Positions 15,457 through 24,597 of a stretch of DNA of 35,153 bases are shown piece by piece. A model generated the notes under the pieces. It saw only the letters and a program-made list of their open reading frames with translations. It did no database searches and was not told the DNA's origin. The stretch is from an uncultured Ruminococcus sp. (GTDB lineage: Bacteria > Bacillota > Clostridia > Oscillospirales > Acutalibacteraceae). The number at the start of each line of letters is the position of its first letter. The stretch's first letter is position 1. The DNA lies in NCBI GenBank assembly GCA_902763365.1, contig CACWRT010000019.1:1-35153 (forward strand), given 5' to 3'. A program made the translations under genes and the position numbers.

Positions 15457-17145
15457 ATGAAATTCTCCGAAATGAAATATGAACGACCCGATCCCGAAAA
15501 ATCAAAATTATTTGCCGAGAAAATCAAAAATGATCTGACAAGCGCCGACAGCTTTGAAAAAGCTGAAAAGGCCTTTACAGAGTGGGACAGATTCTCGGCA
15601 CATATTGATACAATGATGAGTCTTGCCTATGTCAGGAACAGCATAAATACAGAGGACGAGTTCTACGAAAAAGAGGTTGAGTTTATTGATGAGGTATCTC
15701 CTGTTTTTGCAGAAATGGAACAAGGATTCATAAAACTGCTTATGAACAGCAAATACCGTCCCGAGCTTGAAAAAAAATACGGAAAGCTCATGTTCATTAA
15801 CAATGATATTTTCCTGAAATCTTTCTCACCGGAGATCATACACGAAACTCAGGAAACTAATAAGCTTGAAACTGCATATCAGAAGCTTATCGCTTCCGCT
15901 CAGATAGATTTTCAGGGCGAAAAAAGAACTATATCTCAGATGCACCCCTTCAAAGAAGATGCCGATGATAACATAAGACGTCAGGCATGGCTTGCGGAAG
16001 GCGGGTTTTACAGCGAGCATGAAACTGAGCTTAACGACATTTATGACAAGATGGTTCATCTCAGAGATAAGATGGCAAAAAAACTTGGTTACGATAATTT
16101 TGTAAAACTCGGATATCTTCAGATGACAAGAAATTGCTATACACCCGAAGATATAGATAAGTTCAGGAATGCTGTAATAAAATATATAGTCCCCGCCGCC
16201 GATAAAATGTACCGCCGTCAGGCAGAAAGAACCGGACTTGAATATCCTCTGACGTTTGCAGACGCTGCGCTTAAATTCCGCGACGGAAACCCTGTGCCTC
16301 AGGGCAGCGCAGATGATATCCTTAAAACCGGAAAAGAGCTTTATCATGAGCTGTCAGATGAAACAGCAGAATTCATTGACGTTATGTTTGAAAATGAGCT
16401 AATGGATGTTCTCAGTAAAAAGGGCAAGGCAGGCGGAGGATATTGTACACAGTTTTCCGATTACAAGGTTCCTTTTATTTTCTCAAACTTTAACGGAACA
16501 GCGGATGATGTGGAGGTTATCACACACGAGGCAGGTCATGCGTTTGCATTTTACACTGCAAGAAATATTTTTCCATCTGCTAATCAAAGCCCGACTATGG
16601 AATCATGTGAGATCCACTCTATGACTATGGAATTTTTCGGTTGGAGAAAAAGTGATGAGTTTTTCGGCAAGGACAGCAAAAAATTCAGATACAGTCATCT
16701 TTTCAGTGCACTGACTTTTATTCCCTACGGCACAATGGTAGATCATTTTCAGCATATAGTATATGAAAAGCCTGAAATCACCCCTGCACAACGACACGAA
16801 GTCTGGGCAAAGCTTCTTAAAACCTATATGCCATGGCTCAGACTTGACGGTTCTCCTTTTTACGGAGAAGGCAAGGGCTGGCAAAGACAGATCCATATTT
16901 ATGAAAATCCTTTCTATTATATCGATTACTGCCTTGCACAGACTGCTGCACTTGAGTTCTGGGTTATAATGCAAAAGGATCACAAAAATGCCTGGGAGCG
17001 ATATATGAAGCTTGTTAAAAAAGCAGGTACACAGACATTCAATGAGCTTCTTGAAACAGCAGGTCTTCTCTCCCCCTTTGATGAAAAAGCTTTGCAGGAA
17101 GTTTCTGCCGCTGCACAAGAGTGGCTTGAAAAAAATAGTATTTAA
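15457..17145 (+). CDS. M3 family oligoendopeptidase
   Basis: This is a cytoplasmic zinc metallopeptidase of family M3 (PepF-like, M3B), 562 residues, which degrades short peptides. The zinc motif HEAGH is at 357-361 and the third ligand is probably E385 in ESCEIHSMTME, matching the ExxS-x3-E pattern of the family. No signal peptide is present. The start at 15457 is preceded by TTAGGAG. Its neighbour upstream is an orphan oligopeptide-binding lipoprotein two genes away, but they are separate transcripts. The VanZ gene follows after 21 nt and is likely cotranscribed. Confidence 0.93.
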   Translation: MKFSEMKYERPDPEKSKLFAEKIKNDLTSADSFEKAEKAFTEWDRFSAHIDTMMSLAYVRNSINTEDEFYEKEVEFIDEVSPVFAEMEQGFIKLLMNSKYRPELEKKYGKLMFINNDIFLKSFSPEIIHETQETNKLETAYQKLIASAQIDFQGEKRTISQMHPFKEDADDNIRRQAWLAEGGFYSEHETELNDIYDKMVHLRDKMAKKLGYDNFVKLGYLQMTRNCYTPEDIDKFRNAVIKYIVPAADKMYRRQAERTGLEYPLTFADAALKFRDGNPVPQGSADDILKTGKELYHELSDETAEFIDVMFENELMDVLSKKGKAGGGYCTQFSDYKVPFIFSNFNGTADDVEVITHEAGHAFAFYTARNIFPSANQSPTMESCEIHSMTMEFFGWRKSDEFFGKDSKKFRYSHLFSALTFIPYGTMVDHFQHIVYEKPEITPAQRHEVWAKLLKTYMPWLRLDGSPFYGEGKGWQRQIHIYENPFYYIDYCLAQTAALEFWVIMQKDHKNAWERYMKLVKKAGTQTFNELLETAGLLSPFDEKALQEVSAAAQEWLEKNSI

Positions 17146-17166
17146 AAAAGAACAGGAGTATAAAAA

Positions 17167-17901
17167 ATGATAGTTATATCTTATATTGCTGCAATAGCGG
17201 CAGTACTGATCGTTTGGGTGTGTATACGTGTTTTCTGGAATCTTAAAATAGATAAGACAAATACCATATATGAATTAAAGCTTCTTACAGTACTTGCAAG
17301 CATACTTCTGATAATGAGAGTATCCTATTTCCCCGGTCCTGTAGCAAGCGAAAGCATTGAATCCCTTGTAATTAATTTCAGAAGGCTCCTGCCTATGGAC
17401 GTTAACCTGATTCCATTTGCCGGCTTGTCCGCAGGAGATTTCATAGGAAAGATCCTGCTTTTTGTACCTCTCGGTCTTTCTTACAAATTTTGCTTCAATG
17501 AAAAGCTTGATAATTTCGGTAAAATAGTTTTATGGGGAGCTGTTCTCTCGGCAGGTATAGAAGTTACTCAGCTTCTCTGCTATAACAGAGTTACTGATAT
17601 AAATGACCTGATCGGAAATGTGATCGGTGTAATGGCAGGAGCGGGTATTTATTATCTCATATGCTATATCATTCGCATTAAAAAAGAAAGAGCCGAAAAG
17701 CTTGCCGAGGAGCTGAAAAAAGCTGAAGAAGAAGATAACCGTTCAAAATACAGCGGCAACAACACCGAAAGATCAGAAAAAAATACAAAAGAGACAGAAG
17801 CTGAATACACTGCTATAGAAACAAGTGAAATTGAACCTGACCCTGAAATAATGCAATCAATCTCCGAAAAACTGAAGCTTATGTCTGAACAGAAAAAATA
17901 A
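17167..17901 (+). CDS. VanZ family membrane protein with charged cytoplasmic tail
   Basis: VanZ-family proteins are small multi-helix membrane proteins; the best known member raises teicoplanin resistance, while most have unknown roles. The core (about 1-170) has the family marks NLIPF (80-84), GIEVTQLL (130-137) and RVTDINDLIGNVIG (141-154) within four to five membrane helices. Residues 171-244 add a Lys/Glu-rich, probably coiled or disordered cytoplasmic tail not needed by the family. AGGAG lies 8 nt before the ATG. No van genes are nearby, so glycopeptide resistance should not be inferred. Confidence 0.88.
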   Translation: MIVISYIAAIAAVLIVWVCIRVFWNLKIDKTNTIYELKLLTVLASILLIMRVSYFPGPVASESIESLVINFRRLLPMDVNLIPFAGLSAGDFIGKILLFVPLGLSYKFCFNEKLDNFGKIVLWGAVLSAGIEVTQLLCYNRVTDINDLIGNVIGVMAGAGIYYLICYIIRIKKERAEKLAEELKKAEEEDNRSKYSGNNTERSEKNTKETEAEYTAIETSEIEPDPEIMQSISEKLKLMSEQKK

Positions 17902-17914
17902 TAGCTGCATACAG

Positions 17915-17974
17915 ATCAGGTTCATTTCCGGTATATCCTGACAAACGGGATATATCAGAGATCGCCTGATTTTC
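17915..17974 (+). terminator. Possible compound terminator after the VanZ gene
   Basis: The outer stem ATCAGG/CCTGAT (17915-17920 and 17965-17970) and an inner TATATCC/GGATATA stem (17932-17938 and 17948-17954) precede TTTTCTGTTTATT. The fold is plausible but interrupted. No clear promoter follows it before the ABC genes, so it may be an attenuating rather than a full stop. Confidence 0.4.
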
Positions 17975-18008
17975 TGTTTATTATACCATAAAAAGGATGT
18001 CATACTTT

Positions 18009-18716
18009 ATGCAGAAAAACTTTGTACAATTTGAAAATGTATACAAGCGCTATAAAATGGGTGAAGTAACGATAACTGCCGCAGACGGAGTCACCTTCTC
18101 CATTGATGAAGGGGAATTCGCAGTGGTTGTGGGGCTCAGCGGAGCCGGCAAAACCACCGTGCTGAATATTCTCGGCGGTATAGATAACTGTGACGAGGGA
18201 AAGATAATCGTCGGCGGAAAGGATATAAGCCGTCTTACGGGAAAGGAGCTTGCATCATACAGACGCTATGATATAGGATTTGTTTTTCAGTTCTATAACC
18301 TTATCCCCAATCTTACCGCTAAAGAAAATGTTGAGCTTGCTACCCAGATCTGCCGTGACAGTATGGATCCGGATAAAGCTCTTGAAAGTGTCGGTTTATC
18401 AGACAGAAAAAACAATTTCCCTGCCCAGCTTTCCGGCGGAGAACAACAAAGAGTATCTATCGCCCGTGCCCTTGCAAAGAAACCCAAACTTCTTTTATGT
18501 GATGAGCCCACCGGCGCGCTTGACTATAATACAGGAAAAACTATACTTAAGCTGCTTCAGAATAAATGCCGTGAGGACGGTATGACGGTTGTGCTTATTA
18601 CGCATAATTCGGCAATAACTCCTATGGCTAACAGGGTCATTAATATGCGCAGCGGAAAGGTCATAAGCAATGTTGTAAATCCATCTCCTGTTTCCATAGA
18701 TACGATAGAATGGTAA
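18009..18716 (+). CDS. ABC transporter ATP-binding protein (MacB/LolD type)
   Basis: This is the cytoplasmic ATPase partner of the FtsX-like permease encoded next. Over 235 residues it has Walker [10 protein letters not shown] (42-50), the Q-loop in FVFQFYNL, the signature [15 protein letters not shown], Walker [13 protein letters not shown] and the switch His in LITHN. Such pairs work as mechanotransmission systems or exporters rather than importers. The ATG at 18009 is chosen because AAAAGG at 17991-17996 adjoins the earlier ATG at 17997; spacing to 18009 is somewhat long (about 12 nt). The permease gene begins 80 nt after the stop. Confidence 0.92.
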   Translation: MQKNFVQFENVYKRYKMGEVTITAADGVTFSIDEGEFAVVVGLSGAGKTTVLNILGGIDNCDEGKIIVGGKDISRLTGKELASYRRYDIGFVFQFYNLIPNLTAKENVELATQICRDSMDPDKALESVGLSDRKNNFPAQLSGGEQQRVSIARALAKKPKLLLCDEPTGALDYNTGKTILKLLQNKCREDGMTVVLITHNSAITPMANRVINMRSGKVISNVVNPSPVSIDTIEW

Positions 18717-18795
18717 AAACTGTAAATAACGAAAATTGGTTTTCAATAAACAGATAAATATCTCATAAAAATACAGAATGCAGGAGATGATGCCT

Positions 18796-21700
18796 TTGAA
18801 AGCTATAAAAAAGAACATTATACGTGAAATACAAAAAACAAGATCAAGGTTTATCTCTATCCTTGCAATTATAGCTATAAGCACAGGTTTCTTCACAGGT
18901 GTAAAGGCAGCAAGTCCCAGCATGATAAAAACAGGTCTTGAATATTTTGATAACAATAACCTGATGGATCTCAGACTGGTATCAACAGTCGGTTTTGACG
19001 ATGAAGATATAAAAGCTATCAAAGCTTCAAAATATACTGTTGATGTAATGCCCTGCTATTCATCGGATCTTATTATATCCGAGAACAATATCGACAGCGT
19101 TGTAAGAGTGTATTCTATTCCCGAAAAGACAGATACAAATGACAGGATCATTAATGAACCTGTACTGCTCGAAGGAAGAATGCCTTCGGCAGAAGGCGAA
19201 TGTGTCATGGAAGATTATTACTATAAAGTGACTGACTGTGAAATAGGCGATATTATTCACTTCAACGAAAAAGACGGCGATTCCGATACAACGGATGTTA
19301 TAAAACATACGGAATATAAAATTGTGGGTGTTGTGTCCACTCCCCTGCATATAACATATCAGCGAGGGAATACAAATAAAGGTTCGGGAAGTATAGCTTT
19401 TTATATAATGATACCGCCTGACGAATTTGTCAGTGAAAGATATACGAATGTATACGTTACAACTACTGCCGGAGATCTTGATGTATCACCCTACAGCGAT
19501 GAATATAAGGATCTGATAGAAAAACAAAGCAAAACTTATAAAACACTTGCCGAAGAAAGAATAGGGGTTTTTAATTCTACTACCCTTTCCGATGCAAAAA
19601 AACAACTTGCCGATGCAAAAACAGAATACAATAATAAGAAAAAAGAAGCCGAAGAAAAAATATCCGATGGTGAAAAAAAACTCCGTGACGGTGAAAATGA
19701 ACTTAACGAAAAGCTTGCAGAAGGTGAGCAAAAGCTGAAAGATTCCGAAAAAGAATTAAATGACGGAAAAGCCGAGCTTGAAAAATCACAGAAACAGTAT
19801 GCCGATGAGATAGATGCCGCAAAAAACAAGCTTACCGATGCGGAAAATAAATATGCACAGGGCAAGGAACAATATACCCGTTCTAAATATCTCTATGACA
19901 CTGAAATGGAAAAAGCTCAATCTCAGCTTGATGATGCTCAAAGAGAATATGACACACAATACAGTCTTTTTTACGGAACAACAAAACCTCAGGCGGAAAC
20001 TAAACTGACTATAGTAAAAGCGGGAATTGATATTTGCAATGAAACAATATCAAAAACTCAGGACAGCATAAAAGAACTTGAAGAGTATGTTACGCTTGAA
20101 GGCGATGCAGAAAAAACAATTCAAGATCTGAAAGATAAGTTAAAAGAATATCAGGATAAGCTTTCGGATTATAATAAGCAATATGAAGATGGTCAGAAAC
20201 AGCTGAGTGAGGGTGAAAAACAGCTCAGTGATGCCGGACTAAAGCTTGCCGATGCTAAGACGGAATTTCAGACAAAAAAAGAAGAAGCTTCTGCTCAGCT
20301 TAACGATGCGCAGATACAGCTTGATCAGGCTCAGTCTCAGCTCGATATCGGTAAGCTTGAATATAATACTGCCCTTACCACAGGTGCTATGCAGCTTCAG
20401 GCCGCTCAAAGCAAGATCTCTGAAGGTGAACAGCAGCTAAAAGAAGCCAGAGAAGAGCTTGAAAAACAAAAAGCAGCAGGGCTTACTGCCCTCAAAGAAT
20501 CAAGAGAAAAGCTGACAACCGGCAAAACCGATGCAAAAGTTCAGCTAAGTGAAGGAGAAACAAAAATACATGATGCTGAAAAATCTCTTGAGGCTCTGAA
20601 TGACGCAAAATGGGTCATTTATGACCGTGATGATACACCGGGCTATTCAGGTCTCGAGGAAGATGCTATAAGAGTGGACAATATTGCCACAGTATTTCCC
20701 ATATTCTTTTTACTTGTAGCTGCACTCGTCTGCCTTACTACCATGTCAAGAATGGTGGAAGAAAGAAGAACAGAAATAGGTACTCTGAAAGCTCTGGGCT
20801 ACTCAAACATAAGTATAGCGGCAAAGTACTTTATCTATGCGGCAGCTGCGGCTCTTGCCGGAAGTATTACAGGTGCTGCGGCGGGCATTGCAACTCTCCC
20901 CTATATCATAGTCGATACATATTCAATTATGTATAGTCTGCCCCCCACTATCCTGGTTATCCCCTGGAGCAGTTTTATTTTCTCGGCAGGAACAGGCATA
21001 CTATGTACCTGTACTGTAGCAGTACTTACCTGTTTGAGCGAACTGAAAATCAAACCGGCAACTCTTATGCGGCCTAAATCGCCTAAACCCGGAAAACGCA
21101 TACTACTTGAATATATCACCCCAATCTGGAACAGGATGAAATTTACTTCAAAGGTTACGGCAAGAAACCTGTTCCGATACAAGGCAAGGTTCCTTATGAC
21201 GGTCATAGGAGTTGCCGGATGCACAGCACTGATTATCGGCGGACTGGGTCTTAAAGACTCCATCGGAGTTATCGCAGACAGACAGTTTAAAGAAATCACT
21301 ATCTATGATCAGATCTATGCGCTTTCCGAATCAGGCAGCGCCAAAGAAAAAGAGTACCTTATGTCACAGTTCCGAAAAGATAAAAGATTCAGCGAAGTCA
21401 TGCTTGTATCCCAGGAATGGATAAAAATAGAATTCGGAAATAAAGAAAATATCGAACTAAGGACTGTTGTGGGTGAAAACGACAAGCAATTCAGAAAAAT
21501 GTTCATTCTCCGTGACAGATTGACTCATAAACCTGTTGAGCTTGATAATAGCGGTGTTGTGATAAATGAAAGACTAAGTCAGGTCATCGGAAAAGGTGTA
21601 GGCGACAAAATAAAATTCACTCTTAACGATAAGGAATACACCTGCAAAATAACCGATCTGACCGAAAATTATGCCGGCAATTATATGTACATGACTCCGA

Positions 21701-22281
21701 CATTCTATGAGAAGCTTACAGGGAATGAAACAGAATACAATGTTGTTTATACACAGCTTTCCGGGGATTCGCTTTCTTATGCGCATGATATAGCTAACGA
21801 ATGGATGAAGAATGAAGACATTGTGACTGTATCTCTGCTTAAAGAACAGCTCGATTCCATTACAAGCACACTTGATTCTCTTAACGTAATTGTTTTTGTC
21901 CTTATATTCTGCGCAGGGCTTTTAGCAGTAGTAGTTCTCTACAACCTGACTAATATTAATATTTCCGAAAGGGTGCGTGAGATAGCTACCATTAAAGTTT
22001 TAGGCTTCTACAACCTTGAAACAGCAAATTATATTTATCGTGAAAATATGCTGCTTACTTTTGCGGGAGCTTTATGCGGACTTCCCCTCGGAAAGATATT
22101 TACAACCTTTATTGTCAGGGAAATTCAGATGGATATGGTAATGTTCCCTCAATTTGTGGAACCTGTAAGCTTTGTTATAGGATTCATTCTCACCATAATG
22201 TTCTCTCTGCTCGTAAACTTCATTATGTATTTTAAAATGAAAAAAATAAGCATGGTAGAATCATTGAAATCAATAGAGTAG
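18796..22281 (+). CDS. FtsX-like ABC permease with a 340-residue coiled-coil loop
   Basis: This 1161-residue membrane protein holds two FtsX permease domains. Helix 1 is at about 15-36. The extracytoplasmic part runs from 40 to 625 and includes a coiled coil at about 264-604 built of KxLxDAxxEL and EGExxLxD units. Helices 2-4 follow at about 633-745, with the family motif ERRTEIGTLKALGYS. The second module has a helix near 800, an external domain (about 820-1025) and three last helices (about 1033-1150) with REIATIKVLGF. The reading frame is open throughout. The TTG at 18796 has GGAGA 9 nt upstream; ATGs at 18787 and 18790 are too close to that site. It is probably an MacB-type mechanotransmitter with the ATPase upstream; the client is unknown. 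Confidence 0.9.
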   Translation: MKAIKKNIIREIQKTRSRFISILAIIAISTGFFTGVKAASPSMIKTGLEYFDNNNLMDLRLVSTVGFDDEDIKAIKASKYTVDVMPCYSSDLIISENNIDSVVRVYSIPEKTDTNDRIINEPVLLEGRMPSAEGECVMEDYYYKVTDCEIGDIIHFNEKDGDSDTTDVIKHTEYKIVGVVSTPLHITYQRGNTNKGSGSIAFYIMIPPDEFVSERYTNVYVTTTAGDLDVSPYSDEYKDLIEKQSKTYKTLAEERIGVFNSTTLSDAKKQLADAKTEYNNKKKEAEEKISDGEKKLRDGENELNEKLAEGEQKLKDSEKELNDGKAELEKSQKQYADEIDAAKNKLTDAENKYAQGKEQYTRSKYLYDTEMEKAQSQLDDAQREYDTQYSLFYGTTKPQAETKLTIVKAGIDICNETISKTQDSIKELEEYVTLEGDAEKTIQDLKDKLKEYQDKLSDYNKQYEDGQKQLSEGEKQLSDAGLKLADAKTEFQTKKEEASAQLNDAQIQLDQAQSQLDIGKLEYNTALTTGAMQLQAAQSKISEGEQQLKEAREELEKQKAAGLTALKESREKLTTGKTDAKVQLSEGETKIHDAEKSLEALNDAKWVIYDRDDTPGYSGLEEDAIRVDNIATVFPIFFLLVAALVCLTTMSRMVEERRTEIGTLKALGYSNISIAAKYFIYAAAAALAGSITGAAAGIATLPYIIVDTYSIMYSLPPTILVIPWSSFIFSAGTGILCTCTVAVLTCLSELKIKPATLMRPKSPKPGKRILLEYITPIWNRMKFTSKVTARNLFRYKARFLMTVIGVAGCTALIIGGLGLKDSIGVIADRQFKEITIYDQIYALSESGSAKEKEYLMSQFRKDKRFSEVMLVSQEWIKIEFGNKENIELRTVVGENDKQFRKMFILRDRLTHKPVELDNSGVVINERLSQVIGKGVGDKIKFTLNDKEYTCKITDLTENYAGNYMYMTPTFYEKLTGNETEYNVVYTQLSGDSLSYAHDIANEWMKNEDIVTVSLLKEQLDSITSTLDSLNVIVFVLIFCAGLLAVVVLYNLTNINISERVREIATIKVLGFYNLETANYIYRENMLLTFAGALCGLPLGKIFTTFIVREIQMDMVMFPQFVEPVSFVIGFILTIMFSLLVNFIMYFKMKKISMVESLKSIE

Positions 22282-22287
22282 AAAAAT

Positions 22288-22317
22288 GCCCCCGCTTTTT
22301 ACAGCGAGGGTATTTCT
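22288..22317. terminator. Bidirectional terminator overlapping the end of the ApgM-like gene
   Basis: An eight-position stem with one C-A mismatch (22289-22296 with 22303-22310, CCCCCGCT/AGCGAGGG) is followed by TATTTCTTT on the plus strand and ATTTTTC on the minus strand. The stop codon of the minus-strand gene (22299-22301) lies in the loop. Confidence 0.8.
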
Positions 22318-23477
22318 TTATTCAATATCCTTTTCATCAGATCATATTTATACGGTAAATATATCCCCGACTCAAATGCAGTTTTTTCACTAAAAAAGTC
22401 CGCATTGCTTTCAGTTTTACTATCGCTTCGGTATATCATATACGGCACTGCCTGTGCAGTACATTCCGAATTCTCACGGGACAAAGAAACAGACGAAATA
22501 ACCGCAAGGGTATAATCGCCGCCCTTTCTTTCCATCAAACCGACAACAGGCTCTATTATCTCACGATCTGTTTTTTCTATGCTTTTTTTCCTTAATTCAG
22601 TATCGAAAGCAAGCTCATACGGTTCTGTAACATGAATATATATAACATTTTCATGACCGTAAATATATGAAGAAATAGTTTCAACATCGGCGATGTGAGG
22701 CACTACATTCATTCCCATTGCCTTTCCAAATCCCTGCATGACAATATCAGGCGATATAATAAGCGCATCCTTTCCATATCTTTCTGAAAAACTCTGAATG
22801 TCCGGCTTAACATCCGCACCCCAGAACCAGACTGCGTTTATTGCTCTTCCATCCGAAAGCTGTATAGGATGTTCGGTTAAAATATCCACACTGCGCTTCA
22901 TAATATCTGTTAAAACAGGAGTAAAATCTCCTTTCGGCAGATAATCCTTTATGGCATGATCATAAACCTCATCGGGCGGACAGAGTATACCGGGATCGGG
23001 CTCACCTTTTTTCCAGACAAGAAACATTCCGGCATTTTTCGAACAGCGGAAACTAAAATTTTTATTTCCAAGCTCTTCGTTAAGCAAATCGGTAAGCTTA
23101 GCCAACACCTGTTCATTCAGCAGTTCATCCTCATATCTGATCATGATGCGCTCTTCAAAATCCTCACTGTCCGAGAGGATAATCGGTCTGCATTTGAAGA
23201 TAACATCATCTTCTTCAATAGAAATGCTCCCAGCCAATGCTTCAAAGCAGGTAAAATCCCCGTATCTGTCTTCGGACCAATATCCCAGAACTGCCATATT
23301 TGCTTTAATATTTGAAGGCTGATGGACGGACCCTGACAGCTTTATTATTCCGATCTCGCTTTTCTGTACAAGATGGTCTAAAGTAGGCGTATGGGCATCA
23401 GACAGCGGAGTTTCATCCGTCGGACAGCCCGGAGATCTTTCGGAAAGTCCGTCACATACTATTACAATGTATTTCAT
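22299..23477 (-). CDS. ApgM-type phosphoglycerate mutase homologue, active site apparently lost
   Basis: The 392-residue protein aligns along its whole length with archaeal-type cofactor-independent phosphoglycerate mutase: MKYIVIVCDGLSE for MKYIVIxGDGMAD, ANMAVLGY, NAVWFWG, and HVTEPYELAF for HVEAPDEAGH. From memory of the family, the catalytic Ser of PGSDxAN is here Asn (P54-S-N56-I-K-A-N60), the DEAGH metal Asp and His are Tyr and Phe (Y287, F291), and the DHPT motif is S-V-S-L (329-332). D9 is kept. The frame is intact, so it is not a decaying gene. A new reaction or a binding role is likelier than glycolysis. GAAAGG precedes the ATG. It starts 19 nt after ddh and is probably cotranscribed. 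Confidence 0.8.
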   Translation of the reverse strand: MKYIVIVCDGLSERSPGCPTDETPLSDAHTPTLDHLVQKSEIGIIKLSGSVHQPSNIKANMAVLGYWSEDRYGDFTCFEALAGSISIEEDDVIFKCRPIILSDSEDFEERIMIRYEDELLNEQVLAKLTDLLNEELGNKNFSFRCSKNAGMFLVWKKGEPDPGILCPPDEVYDHAIKDYLPKGDFTPVLTDIMKRSVDILTEHPIQLSDGRAINAVWFWGADVKPDIQSFSERYGKDALIISPDIVMQGFGKAMGMNVVPHIADVETISSYIYGHENVIYIHVTEPYELAFDTELRKKSIEKTDREIIEPVVGLMERKGGDYTLAVISSVSLSRENSECTAQAVPYMIYRSDSKTESNADFFSEKTAFESGIYLPYKYDLMKRILNKEIPSL

Positions 23478-23496
23478 TATAATAACCTTTCAGAGA

Positions 23497-24486
23497 TCAA
23501 AGGAAATGTGCTCTCAGTTCTTCTCCGCTCTGCTGACAAAGATATGCCGGCGGTATATCAAACACTGTTTTAGCACCCGACTGACCCTCGTCATACATAC
23601 GTTTGACTGCTCTTGCATAGGCTATGAGTACGCTTGTTGTAAATTCAGGGTTTGAATCAAGCTTCAGACTATATTCGATTATATGGTTATTTTCTTTATT
23701 CACGCCTGTTTTCCCTGTTCTGAAAACAAAACCGCCATGCGCCATACCCGCATGATCGCGGAGAAGCTCCTCCTCACTGATAAAGTGTACAACTGTATCA
23801 TAATCTGCAAAATAATTTGGCATTTCTTTTATTTCTTTTTCTACCACGGTAGCGTCTGCGCCATCTTCGAGAACCACAAAGCACTCTCTGAGGTGTTTGT
23901 CTCTTGTGGTAAGCTCCGGATTTTCTCCGCTTCTTACTGATTCAAGAGCTTTTTCTATCGGAATAGTATATTGCTTTGCATTTTTAACGCCATCGATTCT
24001 TCTTATAGCGTCCGAGTGACCCTGACTTACGCCCTTGCCCCAGAACGTATAATCTTTACCATCGGGAAGGATCGCATTTGCATATACTCTATTAAGTGAG
24101 AACAAACCCGGATCCCATCCTACGGAAATCATTCCGACTTTTCCGCCTTCTTTTGCGGCAGCGTCTACATTTGCAAAGTGTTCGGGTATTCTTGCGTGTG
24201 TATCAAAACTGTCTATAACATTGAAAAGCCTTGCATACTCAGGAGTCTGAACGGGAAGATCCGTTGCGCTTCCGCCGCAAAGAACAAGAACATCTATTTT
24301 TTCTGTCCATTTTTCTATCTCAGAAACATTAACAACGGGTACACCTTCTGTAAGTATCTTTACTCCGGCAGGATCTCTTCTTGTAAAAACTGCCGCAAGC
24401 TCCATATCATCGGCGGCTGCAACAGCGATCTCTGTTCCTCTTCCAAGGTTGCCGTAACCTAAAATTCCTATCCTTGTTTTCATCAT
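23497..24486 (-). CDS. ddh: meso-Diaminopimelate D-dehydrogenase
   Basis: Ddh makes meso-diaminopimelate from tetrahydrodipicolinate in one NADPH-dependent step, feeding lysine and peptidoglycan synthesis. The N-terminal Rossmann motif is GILGYGNLGRG and the substrate domain shows the family stretches DSFDTHARIPEH, ISVGWDPGLFSLNR and FWGKGVSQGHSDAIRRI. Three ATGs stand in a row after AAGGAG; the middle one (24486, spacing 6 nt) gives 329 residues, close to the usual 326-328, and the third is almost as good. A long hairpin (24518-24553) lies 32 nt upstream. The HAD gene is 111 nt upstream on the same strand. Confidence 0.95.
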   Translation of the reverse strand: MMKTRIGILGYGNLGRGTEIAVAAADDMELAAVFTRRDPAGVKILTEGVPVVNVSEIEKWTEKIDVLVLCGGSATDLPVQTPEYARLFNVIDSFDTHARIPEHFANVDAAAKEGGKVGMISVGWDPGLFSLNRVYANAILPDGKDYTFWGKGVSQGHSDAIRRIDGVKNAKQYTIPIEKALESVRSGENPELTTRDKHLRECFVVLEDGADATVVEKEIKEMPNYFADYDTVVHFISEEELLRDHAGMAHGGFVFRTGKTGVNKENNHIIEYSLKLDSNPEFTTSVLIAYARAVKRMYDEGQSGAKTVFDIPPAYLCQQSGEELRAHFL

Positions 24487-24517
24487 CATCTGCTCCTTTT
24501 GTATAAAATATAAATAA

Positions 24518-24553
24518 TTGATCATCTGCCTTACTGCAAGGCAGTATAATCAA
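24518..24553 (-). terminator. Long hairpin between the HAD gene and ddh (terminator or attenuator)
   Basis: On the minus strand a 15-bp stem with one bulged A and one G-U pair (TTGATTAT-CTGCCTT against AAGGCAGATGATCAA) has a GCAGT loop. It is followed by TTATTTATATTTT, an AT-rich rather than pure U tract. It could end the HAD transcript or modulate ddh; no lysine riboswitch fold is present. Confidence 0.5.
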
Positions 24554-24597
24554 TTTAACAGCTGTTTTTATTACAGAATAAGCCTGATCCTGTCATG

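Noticed and set aside
17167-17901. Glycopeptide resistance locus because of the VanZ-family gene
   Set aside because: No vanR, vanS, vanH, vanA/B or vanX genes are near; the VanZ family is broad and mostly unrelated to resistance.
19486-19865. Minus-strand open frames rich in Phe and Ser opposite the permease coiled coil
   Set aside because: They are mirror images of the Lys/Glu-rich repeats of the permease and have no start signals.
22299-23477. Pseudogene status of the ApgM-like gene
   Set aside because: The frame is open over the normal family length with a good ribosome site; the changes are substitutions at specific motifs, not decay.
24487-24597. Lysine riboswitch in front of ddh
   Set aside because: The leader is about 110 nt and contains only one long hairpin; the multi-helix lysine fold and its conserved loops are not seen.
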